Program-made: the position numbers and the translations under genes
The notes under the pieces: generated by a model
The model's database searches: none
Told to the model about the DNA's origin: nothing
What the model saw: the letters and a program-made list of their open reading frames with translations, nothing else
Origin: JBDIAG01 sp047974565
Lineage (GTDB): Bacteria; Actinomycetota; Actinomycetes; Actinomycetales; CAWJMD01
NCBI GenBank assembly: GCA_047974565.1
Contig: JBKECN010000086.1
Coordinates: 3,639-67,638, forward strand
DNA length: 64,000 bases
Direction: 5' to 3'
In this document: positions 42,357-50,402 of the stretch, piece by piece
How positions within the stretch are numbered: the stretch's first letter is position 1
How the letters are laid out: each line of letters starts with the position of its first letter

Positions 42357-43648
42357 TGGCGCCTGGGACGCGGGGCCGTCGCGGCGGGGCCGGATCGACC
42401 CGTCGCCAGTTTCTCCTCGGCGGGGCAGTCGCGGGAGTGGGAGCCGCCGGTGCGGTAGGACTCGACCACGTTCTCACCGCCCGTGACGGGACTCCCGCGG
42501 CGGAGGAAACGTTGGCGGTCAACGCCCCGGCCGATGCCGACCCAGCCGGGGGTAGCACCGGCAACGGTGCCCGAACCGTGCCCTTCCACGGCACCCATCA
42601 GGCGGGGGTGGCGACCCACCCGCAAGCGCACGCGGTCTTCATCGCCCTCGACCTGCGCCCGGATGTCGATCGCGAGGCACTGGCCCGGATGATGCGGATC
42701 CTCACCGACGACGCCGCCCGGCTGAGCCGGGGCGAGCCGGCCCTGGCGGACACCGAACCAGAGTTGGCGATGACGCCCGCCCGACTCACGGTGACCTTCG
42801 GTTTCGGACCCGCACTCGTGGCTCGGGCGCAGGGGGTGGCGCCGTCCTGGCTGCACCCGCTGCCCGCCTTCGGCATCGACCGGTTGCAACCGGCCTGGTC
42901 CGAGGGGGACCTGCTGTTGCAGGTCGCCGCAGACGACCCGCTAACGGTCGCGCACGCCACCCGAATGCTGCTCAAGGACTCCCGCAGCTTCGCCACGGTC
43001 CGCTGGACCCAGCGAGGGTTTCGCCGGGCTCACGACTCGGTGCCTTCGGGTACGACGATGCGCAATCTCTTCGGGCAGGTTGACGGCACCGTCAACCCCA
43101 CCGTGGGAACCGCCGACTTCGAGGAGATCGTGTGGAGCGAACAGGGTTGGCTGGCCGGCGGGACCGCGATGGTGGTGCGACGGATCCAGATGCACCTGGA
43201 TCGGTGGGACCGGCTCGACCGGACCGGCCGTGAGCAGGCGATCGGCCGTCACCTGTCCAACGGAGCGCCGTTGACGAGCCCCGCCGACGATCCCGGGGCC
43301 GAGTTCGACCAGCCCGACTTCGGCGCCACCGACGGGCTCGGCTTCTCGGTGATACCGGAGTACGCGCACGTGCGACGAGCCCGCAGCGCCGACCCGGCAG
43401 AACAGATCCTGCGTCGGCCGTACTCCTACGACGATCCGTTCGCGGATGGGGACGAGCAGGTCTCGAACGCCGGGCTGATCTTTGTGGCCTTCTGCGCCGA
43501 TGTGCAGACCCAGTTCACACCGATCCAGCAGCGGCTCGACGAGTTGGACATCCTCAACGAATGGACCACCCCGATCGGCTCGGCGGTCTTCGCTGTGCCG
43601 CCCGGCTGCGCGCTCGGCGGGTTCATCGGCGAGACCTTGCTCGCCTGA
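42356..43648 (+). CDS. DyP-type haem peroxidase, Tat-exported
   Basis: 430 aa. Twin-arginine signal TRRQFLLGGAVAG (RR at 16-17), so it is folded with haem before export. NLFGQVDGTVNP is the GxxDG motif with catalytic Asp, and EYAHVRRA carries the proximal His. Known reaction: H2O2-dependent oxidation of dyes, lignin-like phenolics or porphyrins. Coupling to a copper chaperone gene recalls the bacterial copper/iron uptake trio with DyP. Confidence 0.92.
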   Translation: MAPGTRGRRGGAGSTRRQFLLGGAVAGVGAAGAVGLDHVLTARDGTPAAEETLAVNAPADADPAGGSTGNGARTVPFHGTHQAGVATHPQAHAVFIALDLRPDVDREALARMMRILTDDAARLSRGEPALADTEPELAMTPARLTVTFGFGPALVARAQGVAPSWLHPLPAFGIDRLQPAWSEGDLLLQVAADDPLTVAHATRMLLKDSRSFATVRWTQRGFRRAHDSVPSGTTMRNLFGQVDGTVNPTVGTADFEEIVWSEQGWLAGGTAMVVRRIQMHLDRWDRLDRTGREQAIGRHLSNGAPLTSPADDPGAEFDQPDFGATDGLGFSVIPEYAHVRRARSADPAEQILRRPYSYDDPFADGDEQVSNAGLIFVAFCADVQTQFTPIQQRLDELDILNEWTTPIGSAVFAVPPGCALGGFIGETLLA

Positions 43649-43723
43649 GGGTGTCAGACCTGCCGAGATGCCCGAGGGGTTGCCGAGTCGACCGTGGGAA
43701 GGGCTGACTCGTGCGCCAGCATC

Positions 43724-43807
43724 ACACGGACATGCATTCCGTGTGACAAGAACACCTGGCGAGCACGCGGGTTCTGGTGCCGGCGAGTGGTGTGCATGTC
43801 CGTGTGC
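43724..43807. repeat. 84-bp inverted-repeat element, copy 2
   Basis: CACACGGACATGC (43724-43736) and GCATGTCCGTGTG (43795-43807) pair perfectly around 58 bp. Relative to copy 1 one base pair in the stem is inverted (G-C to C-G) with pairing kept. It occupies the gap between the DyP and dehydrogenase genes, where it may also serve as a bidirectional terminator. Confidence 0.7.
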
Positions 43808-43845
43808 GGCTGTTGCAACTGTCGAAGGCGGCTGCCTGGGCCCGA

Positions 43846-45339
43846 TCAGGTTCGTGGCAGCGCCAGGTACTTGATCTCCAGGTACTCGTCGATGCCGACC
43901 GTTCCGCCCTCGCGGCCCAGCCCGGACGACTTGACCCCACCGAAGGGTGCGGCCGGATTCGACGCCAGGCCCGTGTTCAGGCCGACCATGCCGCTCTCGA
44001 TCGCCTCGCCGAGACGGAAAGCCCGCTCCACGCTCGTGGTGTAGATGTAGCTCATCAGGCCGTAGGGCGTGTCATTGGCCATCCGGACCGCGTCCTGCTC
44101 ACTGTCGAAGGGGATCACCGGCGCCACCGGGCCGAAGATCTCCTGGGAGGCCACGTCGGCGGCCGGGTCGACGTCGGTCAGCACAGTGGGAGCCCAGAAG
44201 TACCCGGCCCCCTCCGGCCGCTCCCCGCCGGCAGCCACCGTGGCGCCGCGGTGCACCGCGTCGTCCACCAGTTCGCCCACCTTGTCCAAGGCCTTCTGCT
44301 CCACCAGTGGGCCCACCTGCACCCCCTCGGCGACGCCGTCACCCACCACCAGGGCGGCCATCCGCTCGGCGAGCCGGGCGCCGAACTCCTCCTGCAGGCT
44401 CCGGTGCACATAGAACCGGTTCGCGGCCGTGCAGGCCTCGCCCATGTTCCGCATCTTGGCGATCATCGCGCCCTCGACGGCCTGCTCGACGTCGGCGTCC
44501 TCGCAGACGATGAAGGGTGCATTGCCACCCAATTCCATCGAGGTTCGCATGACATGCTCGGCGGCCTGCTGCAGCAGCCGCACGCCGACCGGGGTCGACC
44601 CGGTGAAGGAGATCTTGCGGGCCTGGCCGCTGGACATCCAGGGGCCGACCACCTCGCCCGGGCTGGAAGTGCACACGACGTTGAGCACACCGGGTGGCAG
44701 GCCTGCCTCGGTGAGGATGTCCACCAGGGCGAAGGACGTCAGCGGAGTCAGGTGCGCCGGCTTGAAGACCATCGTGCAGCCGGCGGCGATCGCCGGGCCG
44801 ATCTTGCGGGTGCCCATCGCGAGCGGGAAGTTCCACGGAGTGACCAGCACGCACGGCCCGACCGGCTGACGAGTGACGAAGATCCGAGTCTTGCCATCAC
44901 CGGACAGCCGCATGTCGCCGTCGATCCGCACCGCCTCCTCGGAGAACCACCGGAAGAACTCGGCCCCGTAGGCCACCTCGCCGCGGGCCTCGGCCAGCGG
45001 CTTGCCCATCTCGCTGGTCATGATCGTGGCGATCTCTTCCTGGCGGGCCATCAGCAACTCGAAGGCCCGGCGCAGGATCTCGCCGCGCTCGCGGGGCGCG
45101 GTCCGGGCCCAGTCGTGTTGAGCCGCGACGGCGGCCGCCATGGCCCGTTGGGCGTCGGCGGTGCCACCGTCGGCGATGGTGGCGATCACCTGCTCGGTCG
45201 CCGGATTGACGACCTCGCCGGTGCGGCCCGAGGCCGCAGCGACCCACTGGCCGTCGATGAATAGGCCGGTGTTGACCCGGTCGATGATCTCCTGAGCAGC
45301 CGTGGCGGCCTGCTCGCTGGCGGTGACGAGGGTGGTCAT
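43846..45339 (-). CDS. gabD: NAD(P)-dependent succinate-semialdehyde dehydrogenase
   Basis: 497 aa. VTPWNFPLAMGTRKIGPAIA, FTGSTPVG, ELGGNAPFIV (general-base Glu) and MGEACTAANRFYV (nucleophilic Cys) fit the aldehyde dehydrogenase superfamily, closest in pattern to GabD. Oxidises succinate semialdehyde in the GABA shunt; a related aldehyde is possible. The usual GQxC before the nucleophile reads GEAC. It converges with DyP. Confidence 0.85.
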   Translation of the reverse strand: MTTLVTASEQAATAAQEIIDRVNTGLFIDGQWVAAASGRTGEVVNPATEQVIATIADGGTADAQRAMAAAVAAQHDWARTAPRERGEILRRAFELLMARQEEIATIMTSEMGKPLAEARGEVAYGAEFFRWFSEEAVRIDGDMRLSGDGKTRIFVTRQPVGPCVLVTPWNFPLAMGTRKIGPAIAAGCTMVFKPAHLTPLTSFALVDILTEAGLPPGVLNVVCTSSPGEVVGPWMSSGQARKISFTGSTPVGVRLLQQAAEHVMRTSMELGGNAPFIVCEDADVEQAVEGAMIAKMRNMGEACTAANRFYVHRSLQEEFGARLAERMAALVVGDGVAEGVQVGPLVEQKALDKVGELVDDAVHRGATVAAGGERPEGAGYFWAPTVLTDVDPAADVASQEIFGPVAPVIPFDSEQDAVRMANDTPYGLMSYIYTTSVERAFRLGEAIESGMVGLNTGLASNPAAPFGGVKSSGLGREGGTVGIDEYLEIKYLALPRT

Positions 45340-45627
45340 CGAAGTCCTTTCGCGTGGTGCCGACGTCCAAGGATCGCAGCGTCCGTGGCCGGCGCGGGGA
45401 GTGGGTCGTCGCGAGGCCCGCGCGAGCTGATCGGGTGGCTGGAGCGGTCAACCCGCAGGTCCGGAGTCGGCCTTGTCCAGGCCTGTGAGTGCACCATCTA
45501 CGAGAGCACCACCTGCGGGTGCACCACCTACGACAGCACCGGTGGGGGTGGGCCGTCGCGCGGGGACGGCCCAGGCCAGGGCCTGGGCTTGACCGCGGGC
45601 CCGGGGCAGGTCAGTAGAGTTGCCGTC

Positions 45628-46266
45628 ATGCCCAGCCCCCAGGTTGTCGTACTCGACTACGGCTTCGGCAACGTGCGTTCGGCGGTGCGTGCCCTGGAGA
45701 AGGTCGGCGCCCAGGTGAGGCTGACCAGCGACGAACGTGCTGCCACCGAGGCCGAGGGCCTTGTCGTTCCCGGGGTCGGCGCCTTCGCCGCCTGCATGCA
45801 GGGCCTGCTGTCCGTACGAGGTGACCGGATCATCGATCGGCGCCTGGCCGGCGGGCGGCCGGTGCTGGGCATCTGCGTCGGTATGCAGGTGCTCTTCACC
45901 CGTGGCGTGGAGCACGGGCTCGACACCGCAGGGCTGGGCCAGTGGCCGGGCACGGTCGAGCTGCTGCCGGCGCGGGTGGTGCCGCACATGGGCTGGAACA
46001 CCGTCCAGGCCGCCCCGAAGAGTCGCCTTTTCGCCGGCATCGAGCACGAGCGGTTCTACTTCGTCCACTCCTATGGAGTGCGGCACTGGGAGTTGGACAC
46101 GCCGGATGCATCACCGTTCACGGCTCCCCAGGTCACCTGGTGTGAACACGACGGACGGTTCGTCGCCGCGGTGGAGAACGGGCCGCTGTCCGCCACCCAG
46201 TTTCACCCCGAGAAGTCCGGAGAGGCGGGCCTGCACCTGCTCAAGACCTGGACCACGCAGCTCTGA
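45628..46266 (+). CDS. hisH: Imidazole glycerol phosphate synthase, glutaminase subunit
   Basis: 212 aa. Triad Cys83 (LGICVGMQVLF), His193 and Glu195 (TQFHPEKSG). Produces ammonia for HisF. hisF is not in the window. The upstream 288 bp holds imperfect repeats of GTGCACCA-TCTACGA type but no gene. Separated from hisDCB by about 12 kb. Confidence 0.95.
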   Translation: MPSPQVVVLDYGFGNVRSAVRALEKVGAQVRLTSDERAATEAEGLVVPGVGAFAACMQGLLSVRGDRIIDRRLAGGRPVLGICVGMQVLFTRGVEHGLDTAGLGQWPGTVELLPARVVPHMGWNTVQAAPKSRLFAGIEHERFYFVHSYGVRHWELDTPDASPFTAPQVTWCEHDGRFVAAVENGPLSATQFHPEKSGEAGLHLLKTWTTQL

Positions 46267-46361
46267 GCTCGTTGTCGTCGGCGCACATCGAGGCGAGCCG
46301 TCGAGCCCAGCCGCCCGATCATTCACTCGTCCACCTGCACAACACCTATCCGAGGAGCCAG

Positions 46362-47093
46362 ATGACCACCCGCCTGGAGCTGCTGCCCGCCGTCGACGTC
46401 GTGGAGGGCCAAGCCGTCCGCCTGGTCCAGGGGGAGGCCGGGAGCGAAACCGGCTACGGAGACCCGGTCGAGGCCGCCCTCGCCTGGCAGCGGGCCGGCG
46501 CCGAGTGGATCCACCTGGTCGACCTGGACGCCGCCTTCGGCCGGGGCAGCAACGCCGACCTGCTGGCCGAGCTCATCGGCCGGCTGGACGTGGCCGTGGA
46601 ACTGTCCGGCGGGATCCGTGACGACGACTCCCTCACTCGCGCACTGGGGACCGGCTGCCGCCGGGTGAATCTCGGCACCGCCGCGCTGGAGAACCCCGAG
46701 TGGACCACTCGGGTGGTCGCCGAGCACGGGGACCGGATCGCCGTCGGGTTGGACGTGCGTGGCACCACCCTCGCCGCCCGCGGCTGGACCCGTGAAGGGG
46801 GCGACCTGTGGGAGACCCTGGCTCGTCTGGACGCCGACGGCTGCGCCCGCTATGTGGTCACCGACGTGACCAAGGACGGCACCCTGCGCGGTCCGAATGT
46901 CGACCTGCTCCGGCAGGTCTGCGATCGAACCAGCTCACCGGTGGTCGCCTCCGGTGGCGTGTCCAGCCTGGACGACCTCAGGACCCTGCGGGATCTGGTC
47001 GGGGTGGGAGTCGAAGGCGCCATCGTCGGAAAGGCCCTGTACGCAGGTGCTTTCACGCTCGAGGAGGCGCTCGACGTGGCAGGCCGGCCGTGA
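46362..47093 (+). CDS. priA: Phosphoribosyl isomerase, HisA/PriA
   Basis: 243 aa TIM-barrel. LLPAVDVVEGQAVRLVQGEA, VELSGGIRDD, VGLDVRG, VVTDVTKDGTLRGPN, VVASGGVSS are conserved. In actinobacteria lacking trpF the enzyme acts on both ProFAR (histidine) and PRA (tryptophan), hence priA; dual activity cannot be proved from sequence alone. Confidence 0.93.
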   Translation: MTTRLELLPAVDVVEGQAVRLVQGEAGSETGYGDPVEAALAWQRAGAEWIHLVDLDAAFGRGSNADLLAELIGRLDVAVELSGGIRDDDSLTRALGTGCRRVNLGTAALENPEWTTRVVAEHGDRIAVGLDVRGTTLAARGWTREGGDLWETLARLDADGCARYVVTDVTKDGTLRGPNVDLLRQVCDRTSSPVVASGGVSSLDDLRTLRDLVGVGVEGAIVGKALYAGAFTLEEALDVAGRP

Positions 47094-47247
47094 TCCGCAA
47101 GGGCCCGGGTGTCGCCCTGGGTCTTGACGATGAACCTGGTGCACCCGCACCGGCCTGGCGATCGCGTCGCCAGGTGCGGCGCGGCGTGGGCTCACTTGCA
47201 GCCGCACCTGCCGGCCCGCTGCCCGCCGCGTCGAGCGTTGGAACGCG

Positions 47248-47946
47248 ATGAGCGGGTTGCTCTCGCCGAACCAGTTCGCCGGCGACGACGGACAGGCCGA
47301 TCCGGCGCTGGCCATCGCCCTGCAGCGCTACGGTCTCGGGGAGGTTCCCCTCCAGCAGGTGGTGGCTGCCTTGGCCGGCGCGCGGGTGCTGGTGCCGGTG
47401 GTGGCGGTGCTCGGTGAGTCCGGCGCGTCGTCCCTGACCGGGCTTACCTCTGACAAGAACGCCGACATGGCTCTGGTGCTGCTCAAAGGCGATCAGGGTC
47501 GGCAGGCGCTGCCACTGTTCAGCAGCCTGGCAACGTTGCAGCGCTGGAACCCGTCGGCGCGACCGGTGCCCGTGGAGTCTCGCCGCGCGGCGCTGTCCGG
47601 GGTCGACGAAGGCTGCGAGACCCTCGTCGTGGACCCAGCAGGTCCGGTCACCGCGGTGCTCAACCGTCCAGCCACCTGGGCGCTGGCTCAGGGGAGGCGC
47701 TGGCTGCCGTCCCCGGACGACCCGGACGTCCAAGCCGCGATCAAGGAGGCGCTGGGCGAGATCGCAACCGTGCAGGAATGCCGCTGCGAACCGGGGGAGT
47801 CTGCCGAGTTGCGGCTCGTGGTGCGTCTCGTGCCAGGCCTGAACCGGACCCAGTTGGACCAGACCACCACGCTTATCTCCACTGCTCTGAGCCGGGTCGA
47901 GGTCGTCGCCGAGCGGGTGGCATCGCTGGAGCTCAGACTTCGCTGA
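47248..47946 (+). CDS. SseB-family protein
   Basis: 232 aa. Contains the SseB N-terminal pattern (RVLVPVVAVLGES, NADMALVLLKGDQGRQALPL). Commonly found beside priA and infC in actinobacteria. Function unknown. ATG 47248. Confidence 0.8.
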   Translation: MSGLLSPNQFAGDDGQADPALAIALQRYGLGEVPLQQVVAALAGARVLVPVVAVLGESGASSLTGLTSDKNADMALVLLKGDQGRQALPLFSSLATLQRWNPSARPVPVESRRAALSGVDEGCETLVVDPAGPVTAVLNRPATWALAQGRRWLPSPDDPDVQAAIKEALGEIATVQECRCEPGESAELRLVVRLVPGLNRTQLDQTTTLISTALSRVEVVAERVASLELRLR

Positions 47947-47988
47947 CCATGACTCGGCGTCCATCGCCCCGCCGTTCTCGTCTTAAAA

Positions 47989-48008
47989 TATGAGATAGTC
48001 ATCTCATA
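47989..48008. promoter_or_regulatory. Operator-like palindrome upstream of the methyltransferase
   Basis: TATGAGATAGTCATCTCATA is a 20-bp palindrome with 8-bp arms in an unusually AT-rich patch of about 60 bp. Such sites are bound by TetR-type repressors. It lies 76 bp before the methyltransferase; no repressor gene is adjacent. Confidence 0.5.
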
Positions 48009-48083
48009 CTGTAGAACTCTATGCCACTCTGGGAGAGTGGGAGATCGACGTAACGACACCGATCCACGCATGATTACGCTGCT

Positions 48084-48971
48084 GTGGCAGCGGATTTCAT
48101 TCAGCACGGCCCGGCAGGGTATCCGGTGAGCGGCTACCTGCACGGGCATCATGAGTCGGTGCTCGCTTCCCACCGCAGTCGCACGGCCGCCAACTCCGCC
48201 GGCTACCTGCTCGAACACCTCGGTCCCGGCATGCGGATCCTCGACATCGGTTCCGGCCCGGGCACCATCACCTGCGACCTGGCCGAGATCGTGGCTCCTG
48301 GCGGTGGGCGGGTCACCGCGGTGGAGATCAGCGACGCTGCGCTCGATCTGACCCGGCGCGAGGCCGCCAAACGCGGGGTGCGCAATCTCGATCTCATGGT
48401 CGGCGACATTCATCGCCTCGACCTGCCGAACGACGGTTTCGACGTGGTGCACGCCCATCAGGTGTTGCAGCATGTCCCGAACCCCGTTGCGGCACTGCGG
48501 GAGATGATCAGGGTCGCGCGCGCAGGAGGGATCGTCGCGGCTCGCGACAGTGACTATGCAGCCTTCACCTGGTTTCCGGACGAGCCCGCGTTGACCCGAT
48601 GGCTCGCTCTCTATGACCAGTTGGCCCGCCAAGCCGGGGGAGAGCCGAATGCCGGTCGGCACTATCGCAGGTGGGCGCGGGCAGCGGGTCTCATCGACGT
48701 GACGATCACGTCCAGCAGTTGGTGTTATGCGGACGATAACTCGGTCGACTGGTGGGCCGGCGTGTGGGCAGAGCGTGTGCTCGCATCGGACTTTCGGTCC
48801 CGAGCCGAGGGCGCAGGCGTCAGACTCGATGAGCTGGAAGGGCTCTCACGTGGCTGGCGGAGATGGGCGGGCCATCCCGATGCGCTCTTCACCGTGCCCT
48901 CGGTCGAGTTGCTCGCTGTCACCGACCCACCGGCTCAACGCTCGACCAGCGACATCATCGACTCGTTGTAG
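48084..48971 (+). CDS. Class I SAM-dependent methyltransferase
   Basis: 295 aa, GTG start. Motif I ILDIGSGPGTITCDLAE, motif II acidic (TAVEISDAALDLTRRE) and the UbiE/COQ5-like FDVVHAHQVLQHVPNPVAAL. Substrate unknown, probably a small molecule. Overlaps the converging aldo/keto reductase by 37 bp. AT-rich promoter region suggests separate acquisition. Confidence 0.88.
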   Translation: MAADFIQHGPAGYPVSGYLHGHHESVLASHRSRTAANSAGYLLEHLGPGMRILDIGSGPGTITCDLAEIVAPGGGRVTAVEISDAALDLTRREAAKRGVRNLDLMVGDIHRLDLPNDGFDVVHAHQVLQHVPNPVAALREMIRVARAGGIVAARDSDYAAFTWFPDEPALTRWLALYDQLARQAGGEPNAGRHYRRWARAAGLIDVTITSSSWCYADDNSVDWWAGVWAERVLASDFRSRAEGAGVRLDELEGLSRGWRRWAGHPDALFTVPSVELLAVTDPPAQRSTSDIIDSL

Positions 48972-49918
48972 CGCTCGCCCTGAACGGGGATCTGCTCGGT
49001 CAGCCGGTCCAGATCGGCGACCTCGTCGGCAGACAGCGCCACCTGTGTGGCGGCGTTGTTCTCCTGGACCCGCTCGATCCGCCGGGTCCCTGGGATGGGG
49101 ACGATCCACGGTTGCTGAGCCAGCAGCCAGGCGAGGGCCACCTGTCCGGGGGTGGCTCCTTTCTCGGCGGCCGCCTCGCGCACCCGCTCGACCAATGCCT
49201 CATTCGCGCTGAGGTTCTCGGCACTGAAACGGGGTACCCGGGTGCGCACATCGCCCTCGGTGAAGGACGCGGAGTTCACCGTCCCGGTGAGGAAACCCTT
49301 GCCGAGCGGACTGAAGGGCACGAAGCCGATGCCCAGTTCGGCCAGCGTAGGCAAGACGTGTGCTTCGGGGTCGCGGGTCCACAGCGAGTACTCGCTCTGC
49401 ACCGCGGTCACCGGGAACACCGCATGGGCCCGTCGAATGGTGTTCGCGCCGGCCTCGGATAGCCCGAAGTGCCGCACCTTTCCCGCCTCGACGAGTTCTG
49501 CGACCGTGCCGGCCACCTCCTCGATCGGCACGTCCGGGTCGACCCGGTGCTGGTAGAAGAGGTCGATGACGTCCGTGCGCAGCCTGCGTAGCGAGGCGTC
49601 GGCGACCCGGCGGATCTGCTCCGGCCGCGAATCGAGCCCGACCATCTGGCCCCCCTCGATCCGCCATCCGAACTTGGTGGCGATGACGACCTCGTCCCTG
49701 ATCGGTTCGAGCGCTTCCCCGACCAGTTCCTCGTTGACGTAGGGCCCGTAGACCTCCGCGGTGTCGAACAGCGTCACCCCGTTCGCGGCGGCCCCCCGCA
49801 GCACGCCGATCATGTCCTCCCGGCTGCCCGGGTTGGGGCCATAGCTCATCGACATGCCCATGCAACCAAGGCCGATCGCCGAGACCTTCAGGTTCTGTCC
49901 AAGGGTTCGTGTATGCAT
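48935..49918 (-). CDS. Aldo/keto reductase (AKR) 1
   Basis: 327 aa. LGQNLKVSAIGLGCMGMSMS, DTAEVYG (Asp, Tyr), ATKFGW (Lys) and YQHRVDPDVP (His) give the tetrad; LAWLLAQ and VPIPGTRRIERV bind NADPH. AKR13/YakC-like by its words. Substrate unknown. ATG 49918 chosen as the family start. Confidence 0.9.
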   Translation of the reverse strand: MHTRTLGQNLKVSAIGLGCMGMSMSYGPNPGSREDMIGVLRGAAANGVTLFDTAEVYGPYVNEELVGEALEPIRDEVVIATKFGWRIEGGQMVGLDSRPEQIRRVADASLRRLRTDVIDLFYQHRVDPDVPIEEVAGTVAELVEAGKVRHFGLSEAGANTIRRAHAVFPVTAVQSEYSLWTRDPEAHVLPTLAELGIGFVPFSPLGKGFLTGTVNSASFTEGDVRTRVPRFSAENLSANEALVERVREAAAEKGATPGQVALAWLLAQQPWIVPIPGTRRIERVQENNAATQVALSADEVADLDRLTEQIPVQGERYNESMMSLVER

Positions 49919-50402
49919 GGCTCGACCGTACGGCGGCCCGGATGGACGTGACAGGTACTGCTGGTACCCGCCTGGTGTCCATGGACAGGGACACCTGGCC
50001 CAGGTTGCCGTGGCACCGTCCCGCGCCAACCGCGCCGACCAAACGTCACCCTGGTGACGAAGTGCAGCCGATGGCCACGGTAGAGGTCACCTTTCACCGC
50101 CAAACGTGACCCTGGTGACGTTTGGCGGGGACAGGCACGCCACCCACGCCACCCGCGCCACCAGCATCACCCGCGCCAACCGCACCGGCCAAACGTGACC
50201 CTGGTGACGAAGTGCAGCCGATGGCCACGGTAGAAGTCACCTTTCACTGCCAAACGTGACCCTGGTGACGTTTGGCGGGGATGACGCCGCCTTGGTGACG
50301 TTGGCGGGGACCAGCGAGCCCGACCTCCTAGCCCCGCGAGGCCCGCTGCCCCGACGCAACCGGCTCCGAGAGCAGCAGGTGCTGAGCCTGTGAGATCGAC
50401 GC
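49919..50402. other. Intergenic gap containing two 90-bp direct repeats
   Basis: No gene is seen in this 484-bp stretch between AKR 1 and the monooxygenase. It is dominated by the repeats at 50041-50280. Confidence 0.6.
50041..50280. repeat. Two about 90-bp direct repeats with internal palindromes
   Basis: 50041-50130 and 50191-50280 match almost exactly with a 150-bp period (differences include C/G at 50047/50197 and G/A at 50075/50225). Each holds CCAAACGT-ACC near its start and the near-palindrome CCAAACGTGACC-CTGGTGACGTTTGG at its end. A third, shorter half site lies at 50293-50306. Confidence 0.75.
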
